Source: Pseudomaricurvus alkylphenolicus
Lineage (GTDB): Bacteria > Pseudomonadota > Gammaproteobacteria > Pseudomonadales > Cellvibrionaceae
NCBI RefSeq assembly: GCF_011683955.1
Contig: NZ_JAAQPI010000004.1
Coordinates: forward strand, 186,001-250,000
Reading direction: 5' to 3'
DNA length: 64,000 nt
The number at the start of each line of letters is the position of its first letter. Positions within the stretch are counted from its first letter, which is position 1. Shown piece after piece: positions 1 to 8,782 of this stretch. The notes under the pieces are model-generated. The model was not told the origin of the DNA. It searched no databases and was given only the letters and a program-made list of their open reading frames with translations. Both the position numbers and the translations under genes were made by a program.

Positions 1-1
1 G

Positions 2-1654
2 CCGAGTGTCTACGAAGCTTTCCGCGACAGCGTGAGCCTGTGTCCGTCCAACCCGTTTATTCATATTCCAGCCGCTGCCTGTGCTCAGTATCACGACGGC
101 CCCATTGAGCTGACCTACGCCGAAGCCGGAGATCAGGTGGAACAGCTGCAACTTCACTACGGCAGTGCCGGCTACGGCATAGGCCACCGAGTAGGGTTGC
201 TGCTGGAGAATCGGGTGGAGTTCTTTCTGCACTGGATCGCCCTGAACGCCCTCGGCGTAAGTGTAGTACCTGTTAACGGCGAGATGACCGCCGAAGAAAA
301 AGCCTACCTCTTGGGCCACAGTGAGTCTTGTCTGGTGATCACTCTGCCGCACCGACTGCAAGATCTGGAAGCCACCAACCTACTGCTGCCGGAAGCACTG
401 CCACTGGTCCCCATCACTGACCTGACATCTTTACCTGCGGTGACAACGCCAGCCTCCAAAGGTAGGCCGAGTGACGACACCGAGTGCGCCCTGCTATATA
501 CCTCCGGCAGTACCGGCAAACCCAAGGGCTGCGTCCTCACCAACGATTACTTTCTTACCAGTGGCCGCTGGTACGCTGAGCTGGGCGGCTTGTGCGCGCT
601 GGAGACGGGCAAAGAGCGGTTGTTGACGCCCCTGCCCGTGGTGCATATGAACGCCATGGCCTGTTCCACCATGGTGATGATTCTGACCGGTGGTTGCATC
701 GTTCAGCTCGACCGTTTTCACCCCAAGAGCTGGTGGAAAACTGTACGCGACAGCGGCGCCACCGTTGTGCACTATCTGGGTGTGATGCCGGCCATCTTAT
801 TAAACATGGATGCCGATACCAGCGATACTCAACACGCGATCAAATTCGGCTTTGGTGCGGGCGTGAATCCCACACATCACGCTGCGTTTGAAGATCGCTT
901 TAACTTCCCTCTGATCGAAGCCTGGGCGATGACGGAATCCGGATGCGCCGGCGCCATTATTGCCAACCATGAGCCTCGCCATGTGGGCACTTCCTGCATC
1001 GGCAAACCCTCGGCCGCTATCGAGGTAAAACTGGTGGATGAACAGGGCGAAGAAGTCGTTTTTGGCGAACCCGGTGAACTGCTGGTGCGCGCCGCAGGTG
1101 ATAATCCCCGCAAGGGATTTTTTGTAGAGTATTTAAAGAATCCCGAAGCTACCGCCGAAACCTGGGCCGGAGATTGGTTGCACACCGGCGATGTGGTACG
1201 TTTTGGCGAAGATGGCCAGCTGCACTTTGTGGACCGTCGCAAGAATGTGATTCGCCGCAGCGGCGAAAATATTTCGGCACTGGAAGTGGAAGCCGCGTTA
1301 TCAACACATCCGGCTATCGACCAAGTGGCCGTCGCGCCCGTGCCCGATGAAATTCGTGGCGATGAAGTGACAGCCTGCATTGTATTGGCTGACGGTTTCG
1401 CGGCCGACGAGAATACCGCACGCGATATCTACGACCATTGCTTCGAGGCTCTGGTTTACTTTAAAACACCCGGCTATATCGCCTTTGTGGACGCCCTGCC
1501 ACTGACACCTTCTCAAAAGCCCCAACGCGGTGAACTCAAGACACTGTGTCGAGAATTGGTGCAAGCGCAAAACTGCCTGGACCTTCGCGATTGGAAAAAG
1601 CGCAGCTATGTACCCGGTGCTTCGATAACAGCGGCGGAGGCCAAGGCAGGATGA
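2..1654 (+). CDS. AMP-forming acyl-CoA ligase, 5' end outside window
   Basis: Activates a carboxylic acid to its CoA thioester with ATP, the usual entry step of aromatic or side-chain catabolism. The adenylate-forming motifs are in order: the phosphate loop YTSGSTGKPKG, the AWAMTES motif, LHTGDVVRFGEDGQ, the hinge DRRKNVIRRSGENIS, and a C-terminal TPSQKPQRGELK carrying the likely catalytic lysine. The reading frame is open to the window edge, with family-like residues (SVYEAFRDS) before the first GTG at 32, so the true start probably lies upstream. CaiC-like ligases look closest, but the substrate is unknown. The stop overlaps the next start (ATGA), so the pair is translationally coupled. Confidence 0.9.
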   Translation, partial: PSVYEAFRDSVSLCPSNPFIHIPAAACAQYHDGPIELTYAEAGDQVEQLQLHYGSAGYGIGHRVGLLLENRVEFFLHWIALNALGVSVVPVNGEMTAEEKAYLLGHSESCLVITLPHRLQDLEATNLLLPEALPLVPITDLTSLPAVTTPASKGRPSDDTECALLYTSGSTGKPKGCVLTNDYFLTSGRWYAELGGLCALETGKERLLTPLPVVHMNAMACSTMVMILTGGCIVQLDRFHPKSWWKTVRDSGATVVHYLGVMPAILLNMDADTSDTQHAIKFGFGAGVNPTHHAAFEDRFNFPLIEAWAMTESGCAGAIIANHEPRHVGTSCIGKPSAAIEVKLVDEQGEEVVFGEPGELLVRAAGDNPRKGFFVEYLKNPEATAETWAGDWLHTGDVVRFGEDGQLHFVDRRKNVIRRSGENISALEVEAALSTHPAIDQVAVAPVPDEIRGDEVTACIVLADGFAADENTARDIYDHCFEALVYFKTPGYIAFVDALPLTPSQKPQRGELKTLCRELVQAQNCLDLRDWKKRSYVPGASITAAEAKAG

Positions 1655-2835
1655 GCCGACCACAACCCTACACAGGCGTCGCCATACTGGCACCGGTGAC
1701 TGTGCCTTACGCACGCTTTAGTGATCACAGTGCAGCCTGGTTTATCGGCAATGCACTGGCGACTATGCTCCGGCAAACCGGCATCGACAAAAAGGAAGTG
1801 GACGGCCTCAGTATTTCCAGCTTTACCCTGGGTTCGGACTCGGCTGTCAGTCTGACAGAACACTTCGGATTGGTGCCTCGTTGGTTGGAGCAGATTCCCT
1901 TTGGTGGCTCCTCGGGCGTGGTGAGTTTGCGCCGAGCCGCGCGTGCCATCCAAAACGGCGATGCCGACATGATTGCCTGCATCGGTGGCGACACCTCTCA
2001 GACACAGAGCTTTAAAGAGACAGTCGCCAACTTCAGTACCTTTAGCACCGACGCCGTCTATCCCTACGGCTCCCCCGGTCCCAATGGTCCCTTTTCTCTG
2101 ATCACTCAGCGCTATATGGACACCTACGGCGCCACACGGGAAGATTTCGGCCGTATCGCCGTCTCTCAACGCTATAACGCCAATCACAACCCCAATGCGC
2201 TGCTGGGTCACAAAACCCTGACAATGGAGCAATACCTGCAGGCACGGCCCATTGCCGGGCCGGTGCATTTGTTTGACTGTGTGATGCCCTGTGCCGGCGC
2301 GGACGGATTTCTCGTCACCAGCGTAGCGCGTGCAGAAGCCCTGGGGCTACCCTATGCCACGCTGTTAGCGGCAGACGAAAGACACAATGCCTTCCACCAA
2401 GACCCCGTGCAATTGCGTGGCGGCTGGTCACTGTTTCGCGACGATCTCTACAATTTGGCGGGCGTCGGCCCACAAGATATCGACTGCCTGCAAACCTACG
2501 ACGACTACCCTGTCATCTGCATGTTGCAAATGGAGGGCCTGGGTTTCTGCGAGCAGGGCAGCGCGCCGGAGTTTGTACGCAACAACTCACTCAGCTTTGA
2601 CGGCGGTGGATTGCCCCACAACACCAACGGCGGACAACTTTCGGTTGGACAAGCCGGCTGCGGTTACCTCGGTGTGGTGGAAACGATTAAGCAGGTTTTG
2701 AACTGCGCTGGTGATCACCAGGTGCCCTCCGCCCGTATCGGCATGGTCAGCGGCTACGGCATGGTCAACTATGATCGCGGCCTTTGCAGTGCCGCCGCAA
2801 TTGTTCGCGGTGAAAAACAGGGAGGCCTGGCATGA
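1651..2835 (+). CDS. Thiolase-like (SCP2/Ltp type) protein without nucleophilic Cys
   Basis: 394 residues with a thiolase fold, but the usual active-site Cys position reads FGGSSGVVSL (Ser87/Ser88), and the C-terminal GHP motif is replaced by GQAG after NTNGGQLS. True thiolases need that Cys and His. Ltp2-like family members that lack them pair with DUF35 proteins and act as retro-aldolases on acyl-CoAs; BbsB of toluene degradation is another DUF35-paired relative. A motif around QTYDDYPV could supply an Ltp2-like catalytic tyrosine (inference). The start at 1651 is chosen because it gives the ATGA overlap with the ligase. The end overlaps the DUF35 gene in the same way, which supports a stoichiometric complex. 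Confidence 0.85.
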   Translation: MSRPQPYTGVAILAPVTVPYARFSDHSAAWFIGNALATMLRQTGIDKKEVDGLSISSFTLGSDSAVSLTEHFGLVPRWLEQIPFGGSSGVVSLRRAARAIQNGDADMIACIGGDTSQTQSFKETVANFSTFSTDAVYPYGSPGPNGPFSLITQRYMDTYGATREDFGRIAVSQRYNANHNPNALLGHKTLTMEQYLQARPIAGPVHLFDCVMPCAGADGFLVTSVARAEALGLPYATLLAADERHNAFHQDPVQLRGGWSLFRDDLYNLAGVGPQDIDCLQTYDDYPVICMLQMEGLGFCEQGSAPEFVRNNSLSFDGGGLPHNTNGGQLSVGQAGCGYLGVVETIKQVLNCAGDHQVPSARIGMVSGYGMVNYDRGLCSAAAIVRGEKQGGLA

Positions 2836-3224
2836 GCCATCCACTACCCCCAAGCCATCGCACCCCACTGGGTTTTCAACTTCGCGATGCACAGACACGA
2901 GACCAACTGGTGCTGCAGGTTTGCCAGCAATGCGAAACGGTGCAATACCCGCCGCGCAACGTTTGCGTGAATTGCCTGGACAATGACCTCAACTGGCAGC
3001 CCGTAAGCGCGGAAGGCAAAGTCCTGGCCAGTAACCAACTGCACAGCAGCGTAGAAGAATATTACCAAGAAGGCATTCCCTTCGAGTTAGCTTCGGTCAA
3101 GCTCAACGCAGGCCCGGTGGTGTTGGCGTGTAACTCTATAGATGCCACAGCAGGCGATCAGGTACGTGTTCTGGGTGAACAAGACGAACACGGCAACCTG
3201 CTGCTGCGAGCGTTGAAACCATGA
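2832..3224 (+). CDS. DUF35 OB-fold/zinc-ribbon partner of the thiolase-like protein
   Basis: 130 residues. A rubredoxin-like zinc ribbon is formed by Cys31, Cys34, Cys45 and Cys48, followed by an OB-fold region containing GKVLASNQLH. DUF35 proteins bind acyl-CoA and pair with thiolase-like proteins, for example ChsH2 with Ltp2, PhlB in PhlACB, and BbsA with BbsB. Its ATG overlaps the stop of the preceding gene by 4 bp, the arrangement expected for obligate partners. It probably helps form the acyl-CoA site of an aldolase or acyltransferase complex. The substrate cannot be read from sequence. Confidence 0.88.
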   Translation: MSHPLPPSHRTPLGFQLRDAQTRDQLVLQVCQQCETVQYPPRNVCVNCLDNDLNWQPVSAEGKVLASNQLHSSVEEYYQEGIPFELASVKLNAGPVVLACNSIDATAGDQVRVLGEQDEHGNLLLRALKP

Positions 3225-3252
3225 ACAAGATAGATAACAGGAGAGAGAACTG

Positions 3253-3981
3253 ATGAGCAAACACACCGCCCTGGTCACCGGAGGCAGCAGTGGCATCGGC
3301 CTGGAGATTTGCCGCCAACTGCTGGACAGCGATTACGAGGTGATCAACCTGTCACGCCGTCCAGCGCCGCTGGAACACCCGGCTCTGCACAATTACACCG
3401 CCGATCTTTCCGACCTGGAGCAAACCAAAGCCGTGGCGCAAGAGGTTTGCAGCAAGTTTGAAGTGGATACTCTGATTCACAACGCCGGCCTGATTCGCGC
3501 AGCACTGATCGAAGATGTCTCCATTGAAGACCTTCACCACTTGACCGATGTACATCTGGGTGCGGATATCCTGTTGACCCAAGCGGTTCTGCCCAATATG
3601 AAAGCGAAAGGTTATGGCCGCATCATTAATATGGCCACCCGCGCCCTGCAGGGAATGGAAACCCGCACCTGTTACTCCGCCACTAAAGCGGCCATGGCCG
3701 CCATGACGCGCACCTGGGCGCTGGAGATGGGGGGTCACGGCATAACCGTGAACGCCGTAGCTCCCGGCCCGATTGCCGAAACCGAAATGTTCCACAACGT
3801 GATCCCGGAAGAAAGCGAAAAAATGAAATCCATGGCGGCAGGCCTGCCGGTCAAACGCCTGGGCAGCCCCGGCGATGTCGCCCGCGCCGTTATGTTTCTC
3901 GCCTCACCGGACAACGGATTTATCACCGGCCAGACGCTGTTTGTCTGCGGCGGTGCCAGCCTTGGAGGACTGTCACTATGA
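3253..3981 (+). CDS. Short-chain dehydrogenase/reductase with altered catalytic Ser
   Basis: 242-residue classical SDR: nucleotide-binding TGGSSGIG near the N-terminus, HNAG in the middle, and the YSATK catalytic Tyr/Lys motif. The residue 13 before the Tyr, normally the catalytic Ser, is Ala within MATRAL; a Thr follows at -12. Either the Thr substitutes or the enzyme is impaired. AGGAG lies about 9 bp before the ATG. The gene sits between the DUF35 gene (28-bp gap) and the Rieske oxygenase (ATGA overlap), so it probably oxidises or reduces an intermediate such as a cis-diol or hydroxyacyl-CoA in the same pathway. Confidence 0.88.
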   Translation: MSKHTALVTGGSSGIGLEICRQLLDSDYEVINLSRRPAPLEHPALHNYTADLSDLEQTKAVAQEVCSKFEVDTLIHNAGLIRAALIEDVSIEDLHHLTDVHLGADILLTQAVLPNMKAKGYGRIINMATRALQGMETRTCYSATKAAMAAMTRTWALEMGGHGITVNAVAPGPIAETEMFHNVIPEESEKMKSMAAGLPVKRLGSPGDVARAVMFLASPDNGFITGQTLFVCGGASLGGLSL

Positions 3982-5345
3982 CCACAGCCACAGAAGCACG
4001 CAACAACATCATTGCCCGACAGCAGCAAACACTCGGCCACAGCAACGAAGAACTCACCAGCCTGGTGGAGAAAGACCGCGTTCACCGCGACGTATATCTG
4101 GACCCGGAAATCTTCGATCTGGAAATGGAACGCATTTGGGGCCAGGCCTGGGTCTTTGTCGGTCACGACTCGCAGGTGAAAAAGCCAGGCGACTTTATTA
4201 CCACTACCATCGGCAAGGAACCGGTGGTAATGGTGCGCGACAAGAAAGGCGAAGTTAACGTGGTATACAACCGCTGCGGCCACAAAGGCGCCAAAGTCGT
4301 GGGTAAACCCTGTGGCAATGCGCAGATGTTTCGCTGCCCTTACCACGGCTGGACCTTCCAACTGGATGGTACCCTTAACGCTACACCACATAAATGCGGC
4401 TATGAAGACACCGCCTTCGACCCCGCTGATCCGCAGTTCAGTATGCAGAAGGTGGCCAGAGTTGAGAATTATCGCGGCTTTGTTTTCGCCAATTTGTCCG
4501 AGCAGGGTGACGACTTTGAAACCTTTATGGGCGCTGCGCTGGAAACCATCGACAATATGGCCGACCGCTCGCCGCAAGGCGAGGTGGAAGTGGTCGGTGC
4601 CTGCCTGCCCTACTTTCACGACTGCAACTGGAAGATGTTTTTCGAGAATCTGAACGATGCCCAGCACCCCATGGTGTGCCACGGCTCCGTTGGTGTTGCC
4701 ACCAAGAAGACTGTACGTGAATTGCCCGAAGGCACCCCAGTCCCCAAAGAAGTTGAAATCATTTCGCCCTTCGGCAGCTCCTACGAACTGTTCGACGATA
4801 TGGGCGTAACCGTGATGGAGAACGGTCATAGTTTTATGGGCGGCAAGCACAGTATCCACTCGTCTTACTCGGAGATTCCCGGCTACATGGAGGCTATGAT
4901 CGAAAGCCACGGCCAGGAAAAAACCGAGCGGGTTCTGGGCAGCAACCGTCACAACACCGCCATCTACCCGTCGTTTACGATTAAGGATGCGGTACAGATC
5001 ATTCGTGTGGTGCGTCCAGTATCCGTCGACAAGACTCTGATTCAGACCTGGCACTTCCGCCTTAAGGGTGCACCGGAGCAAATGCTGCATCGGACCATCA
5101 CCTACTCACGCCTGATCAATTCACCGGCCTCCATGGTCGGCCCTGACGACTGGGATTGCTACGCCCGCATGCAGGAATCCCTGCGCTCCAACAGCGCTGA
5201 GTGGGTCGACATGCGCCGCTATATTGGCAGAGAAGAAAGCGCTGATGGCTTGACCCGTGCCAAAGGCACCAGCGACCTGTCCATGCGCAACCAGTACAAA
5301 GCATGGACAAACTACATGACTCAAACCAGCGAGCAGGAGGCCTGA
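3978..5345 (+). CDS. Rieske ring-hydroxylating oxygenase, large (alpha) subunit
   Basis: 455 residues. The Rieske [2Fe-2S] site is Cys100-x-His102 with Cys120-x2-His123 (RCGHKG and RCPYHGWTF). The catalytic mononuclear iron triad begins with Asp227 and His230/His235 in NLNDAQHPMVCH; an Asp in PDDWDCY near the C-terminus is the likely third ligand. Such enzymes add O2 to an aromatic or related ring, typically giving a cis-diol, using electrons from a ferredoxin/reductase that is not present here. It overlaps the SDR by ATGA and is followed at 2 bp by its beta subunit. Co-transcription with a CoA ligase and an aldolase-type pair suggests a substrate with both ring and acyl side chain. Confidence 0.93.
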   Translation: MTTATEARNNIIARQQQTLGHSNEELTSLVEKDRVHRDVYLDPEIFDLEMERIWGQAWVFVGHDSQVKKPGDFITTTIGKEPVVMVRDKKGEVNVVYNRCGHKGAKVVGKPCGNAQMFRCPYHGWTFQLDGTLNATPHKCGYEDTAFDPADPQFSMQKVARVENYRGFVFANLSEQGDDFETFMGAALETIDNMADRSPQGEVEVVGACLPYFHDCNWKMFFENLNDAQHPMVCHGSVGVATKKTVRELPEGTPVPKEVEIISPFGSSYELFDDMGVTVMENGHSFMGGKHSIHSSYSEIPGYMEAMIESHGQEKTERVLGSNRHNTAIYPSFTIKDAVQIIRVVRPVSVDKTLIQTWHFRLKGAPEQMLHRTITYSRLINSPASMVGPDDWDCYARMQESLRSNSAEWVDMRRYIGREESADGLTRAKGTSDLSMRNQYKAWTNYMTQTSEQEA

Positions 5346-5347
5346 TC

Positions 5348-5854
5348 ATGAGCACAAACACGGCACAAACCCTGTATACCCAACCGCAGACCAGCGAGCT
5401 GGAGCAGTTTCTCTACCACGAGGCCGACCTGCTGGACAATAACGACCTGAAGAGCTGGATGGAACTGTTTACTGAAGACGGCACCTACTGGATGCCCGTC
5501 GCCAGGGACCAGGACGATCCCCACGGGCATATTTCCATCCTGTTTGAAAACCGCGCTGTTATGGCCGTGCGCGCCAATAATTTTGGCCATCGGTTGTCGG
5601 CTTCCATGGAGTACGATATTCGCACCTCTCATTTGATTGGTAATGTACGGGTGACGGAGTTTGATGAAAATAGCGGCGATTGCACGGTGAAATCGAATTT
5701 CCAGGCGGTGCTGTATTATCGTGAACAGACGTTGTTTGCAGGAACCTGTACCCATCAGCTAAAGCGTCAGGGTGAGGGATATAGGATTTTGCAGAAGCGC
5801 GTGGATATTTTGAATTGCGACGCGCCGCATCGGTCGATTATGACGTATATCTGA
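5348..5854 (+). CDS. Ring-hydroxylating oxygenase, small (beta) subunit
   Basis: 168 residues of the NTF2-like beta-subunit fold, with an early FLYHEADLLD segment, WMELFTEDGTYWMP and a C-terminal KRVDILNCDAP typical of these subunits. It has no cofactor motif; beta subunits are structural parts of an alpha3beta3 oxygenase. The ATG at 5348 is preferred because GAGGAG lies just upstream at the end of the alpha gene and because the family begins here. It is the last gene of the operon and converges on the minus-strand gene ending at 5901. No clear terminator is seen in the 46-bp gap. Confidence 0.92.
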   Translation: MSTNTAQTLYTQPQTSELEQFLYHEADLLDNNDLKSWMELFTEDGTYWMPVARDQDDPHGHISILFENRAVMAVRANNFGHRLSASMEYDIRTSHLIGNVRVTEFDENSGDCTVKSNFQAVLYYREQTLFAGTCTHQLKRQGEGYRILQKRVDILNCDAPHRSIMTYI

Positions 5855-5900
5855 TGCGGCTTTTGACCCACAGCACTTGATTGGCCAGAAAGCCTGCGAA

Positions 5901-7241
5901 CTATCCCTGAGCGTCGTCCCGATAGAGCCGTAGTGCAAGCAACTGTTGGTCAATCTGGTCAGTCAAACGGCGATAGGCTTCGCTGTCGATATCACCGTAA
6001 CGCTGTCGGAACTCGGCTTGGCTCAACCCTTCCGGCAGGCGGTTAATCGGAATCATCAGGTCTGATTCTTGCAGCGGCAGATCGAACCGCGCAAGCAGCT
6101 CAGCGGCCTGTTGCGGGTCACGGCTGGCACGCATTGCAAATAGAGTCCCGGCGCGATCCGCGGCCAGATCGGCAAAGCTGAAACCGCTGCCGCCGGCAAC
6201 ACTATCCAGCATCTCCTTGAATTCGCCGATGGCGTAGCTGGAACCGGCGTCGCCCAGCACCTGTATTGCGGCGGAATAAACAAAGTGCAGGCGCAGATCA
6301 ATCCGTCCACGCAGCAGTGTGCGGTGGTGAGGAGGATTCTGTCGCTGTTGCTCATTCAATACCGGCCCAGTCAGTTGCTCGAAATGGTGGCTACCCAGAT
6401 AGAGCGACAGTGCCAGAATCGCCGAGCGAGCGTGCAGGTGTTGCTCTCCCTCGGCAGCCTGCTGTTGTACATTGAGCATCAACGGGGCCAGGAAATAGCT
6501 CAACGACACCCATTCATGCGGCTCCAAAGCCTGGCCTTCTCGCAACAGCTGATCGTAGTAATGAGCGATGCGAATCGAATCCAGCCCGGAGTTGTCGTCG
6601 AAGCTGCGCAGCCGCTCCAGCAGTCGGCTGAGTTGCTGTCGAGGATCTGAGGGCGGTTGAATCAACAGCTGCAGTTGATCCTCTTGCGCCTGTTGCAATC
6701 GAACCAGATCCAGCAGTAGCTGCCCCTGCTGTTGACCAAACACCCGCTCCACCAGCGACGGCAGCAACCGGCGGGTCCAGCTGTCGGGCAGCGTTATACT
6801 GCCCAACTGCACGTTAGTCAGCTGCAGTTGCTGTGGCGATACTGGCAGATGCAGCTGCAGTGACAGATAACGTCCGAATATGTTGTCGGGAAGCTCAATG
6901 CTGGCTCTGATCCAGAGTCCATCAGTGGTCGGGTTAAAGTGGCTGTGGATCGGGTAGGCGCGAGCCAGCAGGCTATTGAGGCTCTGCAGCTCGGCATAGC
7001 TGATATCAAGTCGGTCCGGTTGTTGGCGCTGCATCAGCCTTAGGGTGCGCTTGACCAGCTGCTTGGCGTGGTAAACCTGCTGAGGGTTGGCAGTTAACGG
7101 CGGATCCACCAGCGGCTGGTCATCGATAAGATGACTTAGCACCCACACCAGCCCGAATACGCCGAGTAACGCCAGCACTCCGAGACCTAGCGATAACCTT
7201 AGCAGCAGTTTCAATCTGACACCCCCAAATCTTAAATACAC
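5901..7241 (-). CDS. Unknown protein with N-terminal membrane anchor
   Basis: About 446 residues from a GTG start that overlaps the kinase stop by one base. One strong hydrophobic segment (about residues 10-33) acts as a signal anchor. The rest is hydrophilic, Gln/Leu-rich and mainly helical, so it is probably periplasmic. A small central-to-late region contains DLAADRAG, which superficially resembles metalloprotease-like motifs, but no HExxH is present. I do not recognise a family. Its position directly after a histidine kinase suggests a linked role, but nothing in the sequence fixes it. Confidence 0.7.
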   Translation of the reverse strand: MYLRFGGVRLKLLLRLSLGLGVLALLGVFGLVWVLSHLIDDQPLVDPPLTANPQQVYHAKQLVKRTLRLMQRQQPDRLDISYAELQSLNSLLARAYPIHSHFNPTTDGLWIRASIELPDNIFGRYLSLQLHLPVSPQQLQLTNVQLGSITLPDSWTRRLLPSLVERVFGQQQGQLLLDLVRLQQAQEDQLQLLIQPPSDPRQQLSRLLERLRSFDDNSGLDSIRIAHYYDQLLREGQALEPHEWVSLSYFLAPLMLNVQQQAAEGEQHLHARSAILALSLYLGSHHFEQLTGPVLNEQQRQNPPHHRTLLRGRIDLRLHFVYSAAIQVLGDAGSSYAIGEFKEMLDSVAGGSGFSFADLAADRAGTLFAMRASRDPQQAAELLARFDLPLQESDLMIPINRLPEGLSQAEFRQRYGDIDSEAYRRLTDQIDQQLLALRLYRDDAQG

Positions 7242-8755
7242 TAAGTCTGCGCATCAATGGCGGGCAAGGTAATGCTCAAGCAACTATAGCTAACCCCATC
7301 CGAGTCCACTTCAATAACCCCGCCGTGGGTCTCGATAATCGTCCGGGAAATGGATAGCCCCATTCCCAGGCCTTCCTCTTTTGACGTCACATAAGGCTCA
7401 AACAGTTTTTCCGTCATGTGCTCGTCAATACCGGCACCATAGTCAGTTATCCTGATCTGCAGCTCTGCATTTCGAACCTGAGTGGTGAGTCGAACTATTT
7501 TGTTCTCCCGTTGCACTTCCTTATAGGCGTCCATGGCATTGCGCAGGAGATTGACCAATACCTGTTCGATCTGAATTCGATCAGCGTCAATCGCCGGTTC
7601 GGAGTCACAGAGTTCAAATTCAATCTCGACACCTTCCGCCGAGATATCATGTTTCATAAATTCCACCACGTCGCGACAGACCGGATTGATTTCAAAGATC
7701 TGGCGTTGGTAAGGCGTCTTTTTAATTAATGCGCGCAGGCGCTTAACGATGCTTGCAGCACGGTCCGCCTGGCGGGCGATATTGCTGAGCACCGGCATCA
7801 GCTGCTCCACGGCCGTTATTTTCCCCAGCTCGATCTGACGCATGGCGCCGCGCGCGTAATTCAAGGTGGTAGCCAGCGGCTGATTGATTTCGTGGGCGAT
7901 GCCTGAAGCCATCTCCCCCATGGTCATCAGGCGCGAGGCATGGGCAATTTCTGCCTGGTGTTGTTGAGCCTCACGTTCGGCCAACAGGCGATCGGTCACA
8001 TCACGAATCATCAGCGTGTAGTAGTCGTCACTCTCGGTATAGCTGCGCTGGGGATGAACCAGCACTTCCTGCAGTTCCATGCGGCGACCGGCAAAGCGGG
8101 GAGAGTTGAGCACAATATTGCCTCGCCAATGACCTTTTTGGCGGGCCAGCTGGCAGGCCAGGGTTTTAACCCGCTGAGTGCTTTCTCTGTTGATCAGATC
8201 AGCAAAGCCATTAACCTCCGAACTGTCCTTTAATCCGAAGCCTTCCAGAGCAGAGCCGTTCATGTAGGTGACGTGAAATTCGCGATCACAGAACACCACC
8301 AGGTCGGTGGAGACCTGCAGCACATCCGCCAATCTTCGAGAGGCCATCTCTGCCTGAACCTGGGCGGTGATATCGCGGGTAACCGTGATAATCTCTTTCA
8401 GTTCACCGCTATCCTCATCGCGTATGGAGCGGTGCGTGCTCTCCACCCAAAAATAACCGCCGCTCTTGTGACGATGGCGATAGCGAAACGTGCGAACCCC
8501 GTGGCGATGGATAGCCGGAATCAGCTTTTGCTTCATGGCCTCGGCATCTTCAGGGTAGAAAAAGTCGTAGGCGGGTTTGCCCAGGACTTCTTCCGGTGTG
8601 TAACCGAAGCAATCTTTTACCGCTGGATTAACCGCTGTATAAACCCAGTCGCCCGGGCGATGTGTGCTGATCATCTCACCGGACTGCTCCACCAGAAAGC
8701 GGTAACGTTCGGCTCCAAAATTCAGGTCACTGGCATCCTTGGGCTCGGCGGTCAT
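7241..8755 (-). CDS. Soluble PAS-domain sensor histidine kinase
   Basis: 504 residues without transmembrane segments. A PAS/PAC module lies at about residues 15-135 and a second at about 140-260. The HisKA dimerisation helix has phospho-acceptor His288 in SGIAHEINQPLA. The HATPase domain has its N-box near 402-409 (NLLRNAMD), a DYGAGI box at 438-443 and GLGMGLSISR at about 462-471. The layout resembles FixL/TodS-like cytoplasmic kinases that sense redox state or small ligands; no haem-binding feature was identified. No response regulator is encoded nearby, so its partner is elsewhere. It sits 27 bp after the SDR gene and overlaps the next gene. Confidence 0.92.
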   Translation of the reverse strand: MTAEPKDASDLNFGAERYRFLVEQSGEMISTHRPGDWVYTAVNPAVKDCFGYTPEEVLGKPAYDFFYPEDAEAMKQKLIPAIHRHGVRTFRYRHRHKSGGYFWVESTHRSIRDEDSGELKEIITVTRDITAQVQAEMASRRLADVLQVSTDLVVFCDREFHVTYMNGSALEGFGLKDSSEVNGFADLINRESTQRVKTLACQLARQKGHWRGNIVLNSPRFAGRRMELQEVLVHPQRSYTESDDYYTLMIRDVTDRLLAEREAQQHQAEIAHASRLMTMGEMASGIAHEINQPLATTLNYARGAMRQIELGKITAVEQLMPVLSNIARQADRAASIVKRLRALIKKTPYQRQIFEINPVCRDVVEFMKHDISAEGVEIEFELCDSEPAIDADRIQIEQVLVNLLRNAMDAYKEVQRENKIVRLTTQVRNAELQIRITDYGAGIDEHMTEKLFEPYVTSKEEGLGMGLSISRTIIETHGGVIEVDSDGVSYSCLSITLPAIDAQT

Positions 8756-8782
8756 GGCGGGCTAATCCATTGTCACCGGGCC

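Noticed and set aside
3735-5090. 451-codon open frame on the minus strand over the Rieske oxygenase
   Set aside because: It mirrors the plus-strand coding bias and has no start site or known motif; the sense strand encodes an unambiguous oxygenase.
7241-8755. Histidine kinase as a direct regulator of the adjacent catabolic operons
   Set aside because: No response regulator is present in the window, so no target can be named.
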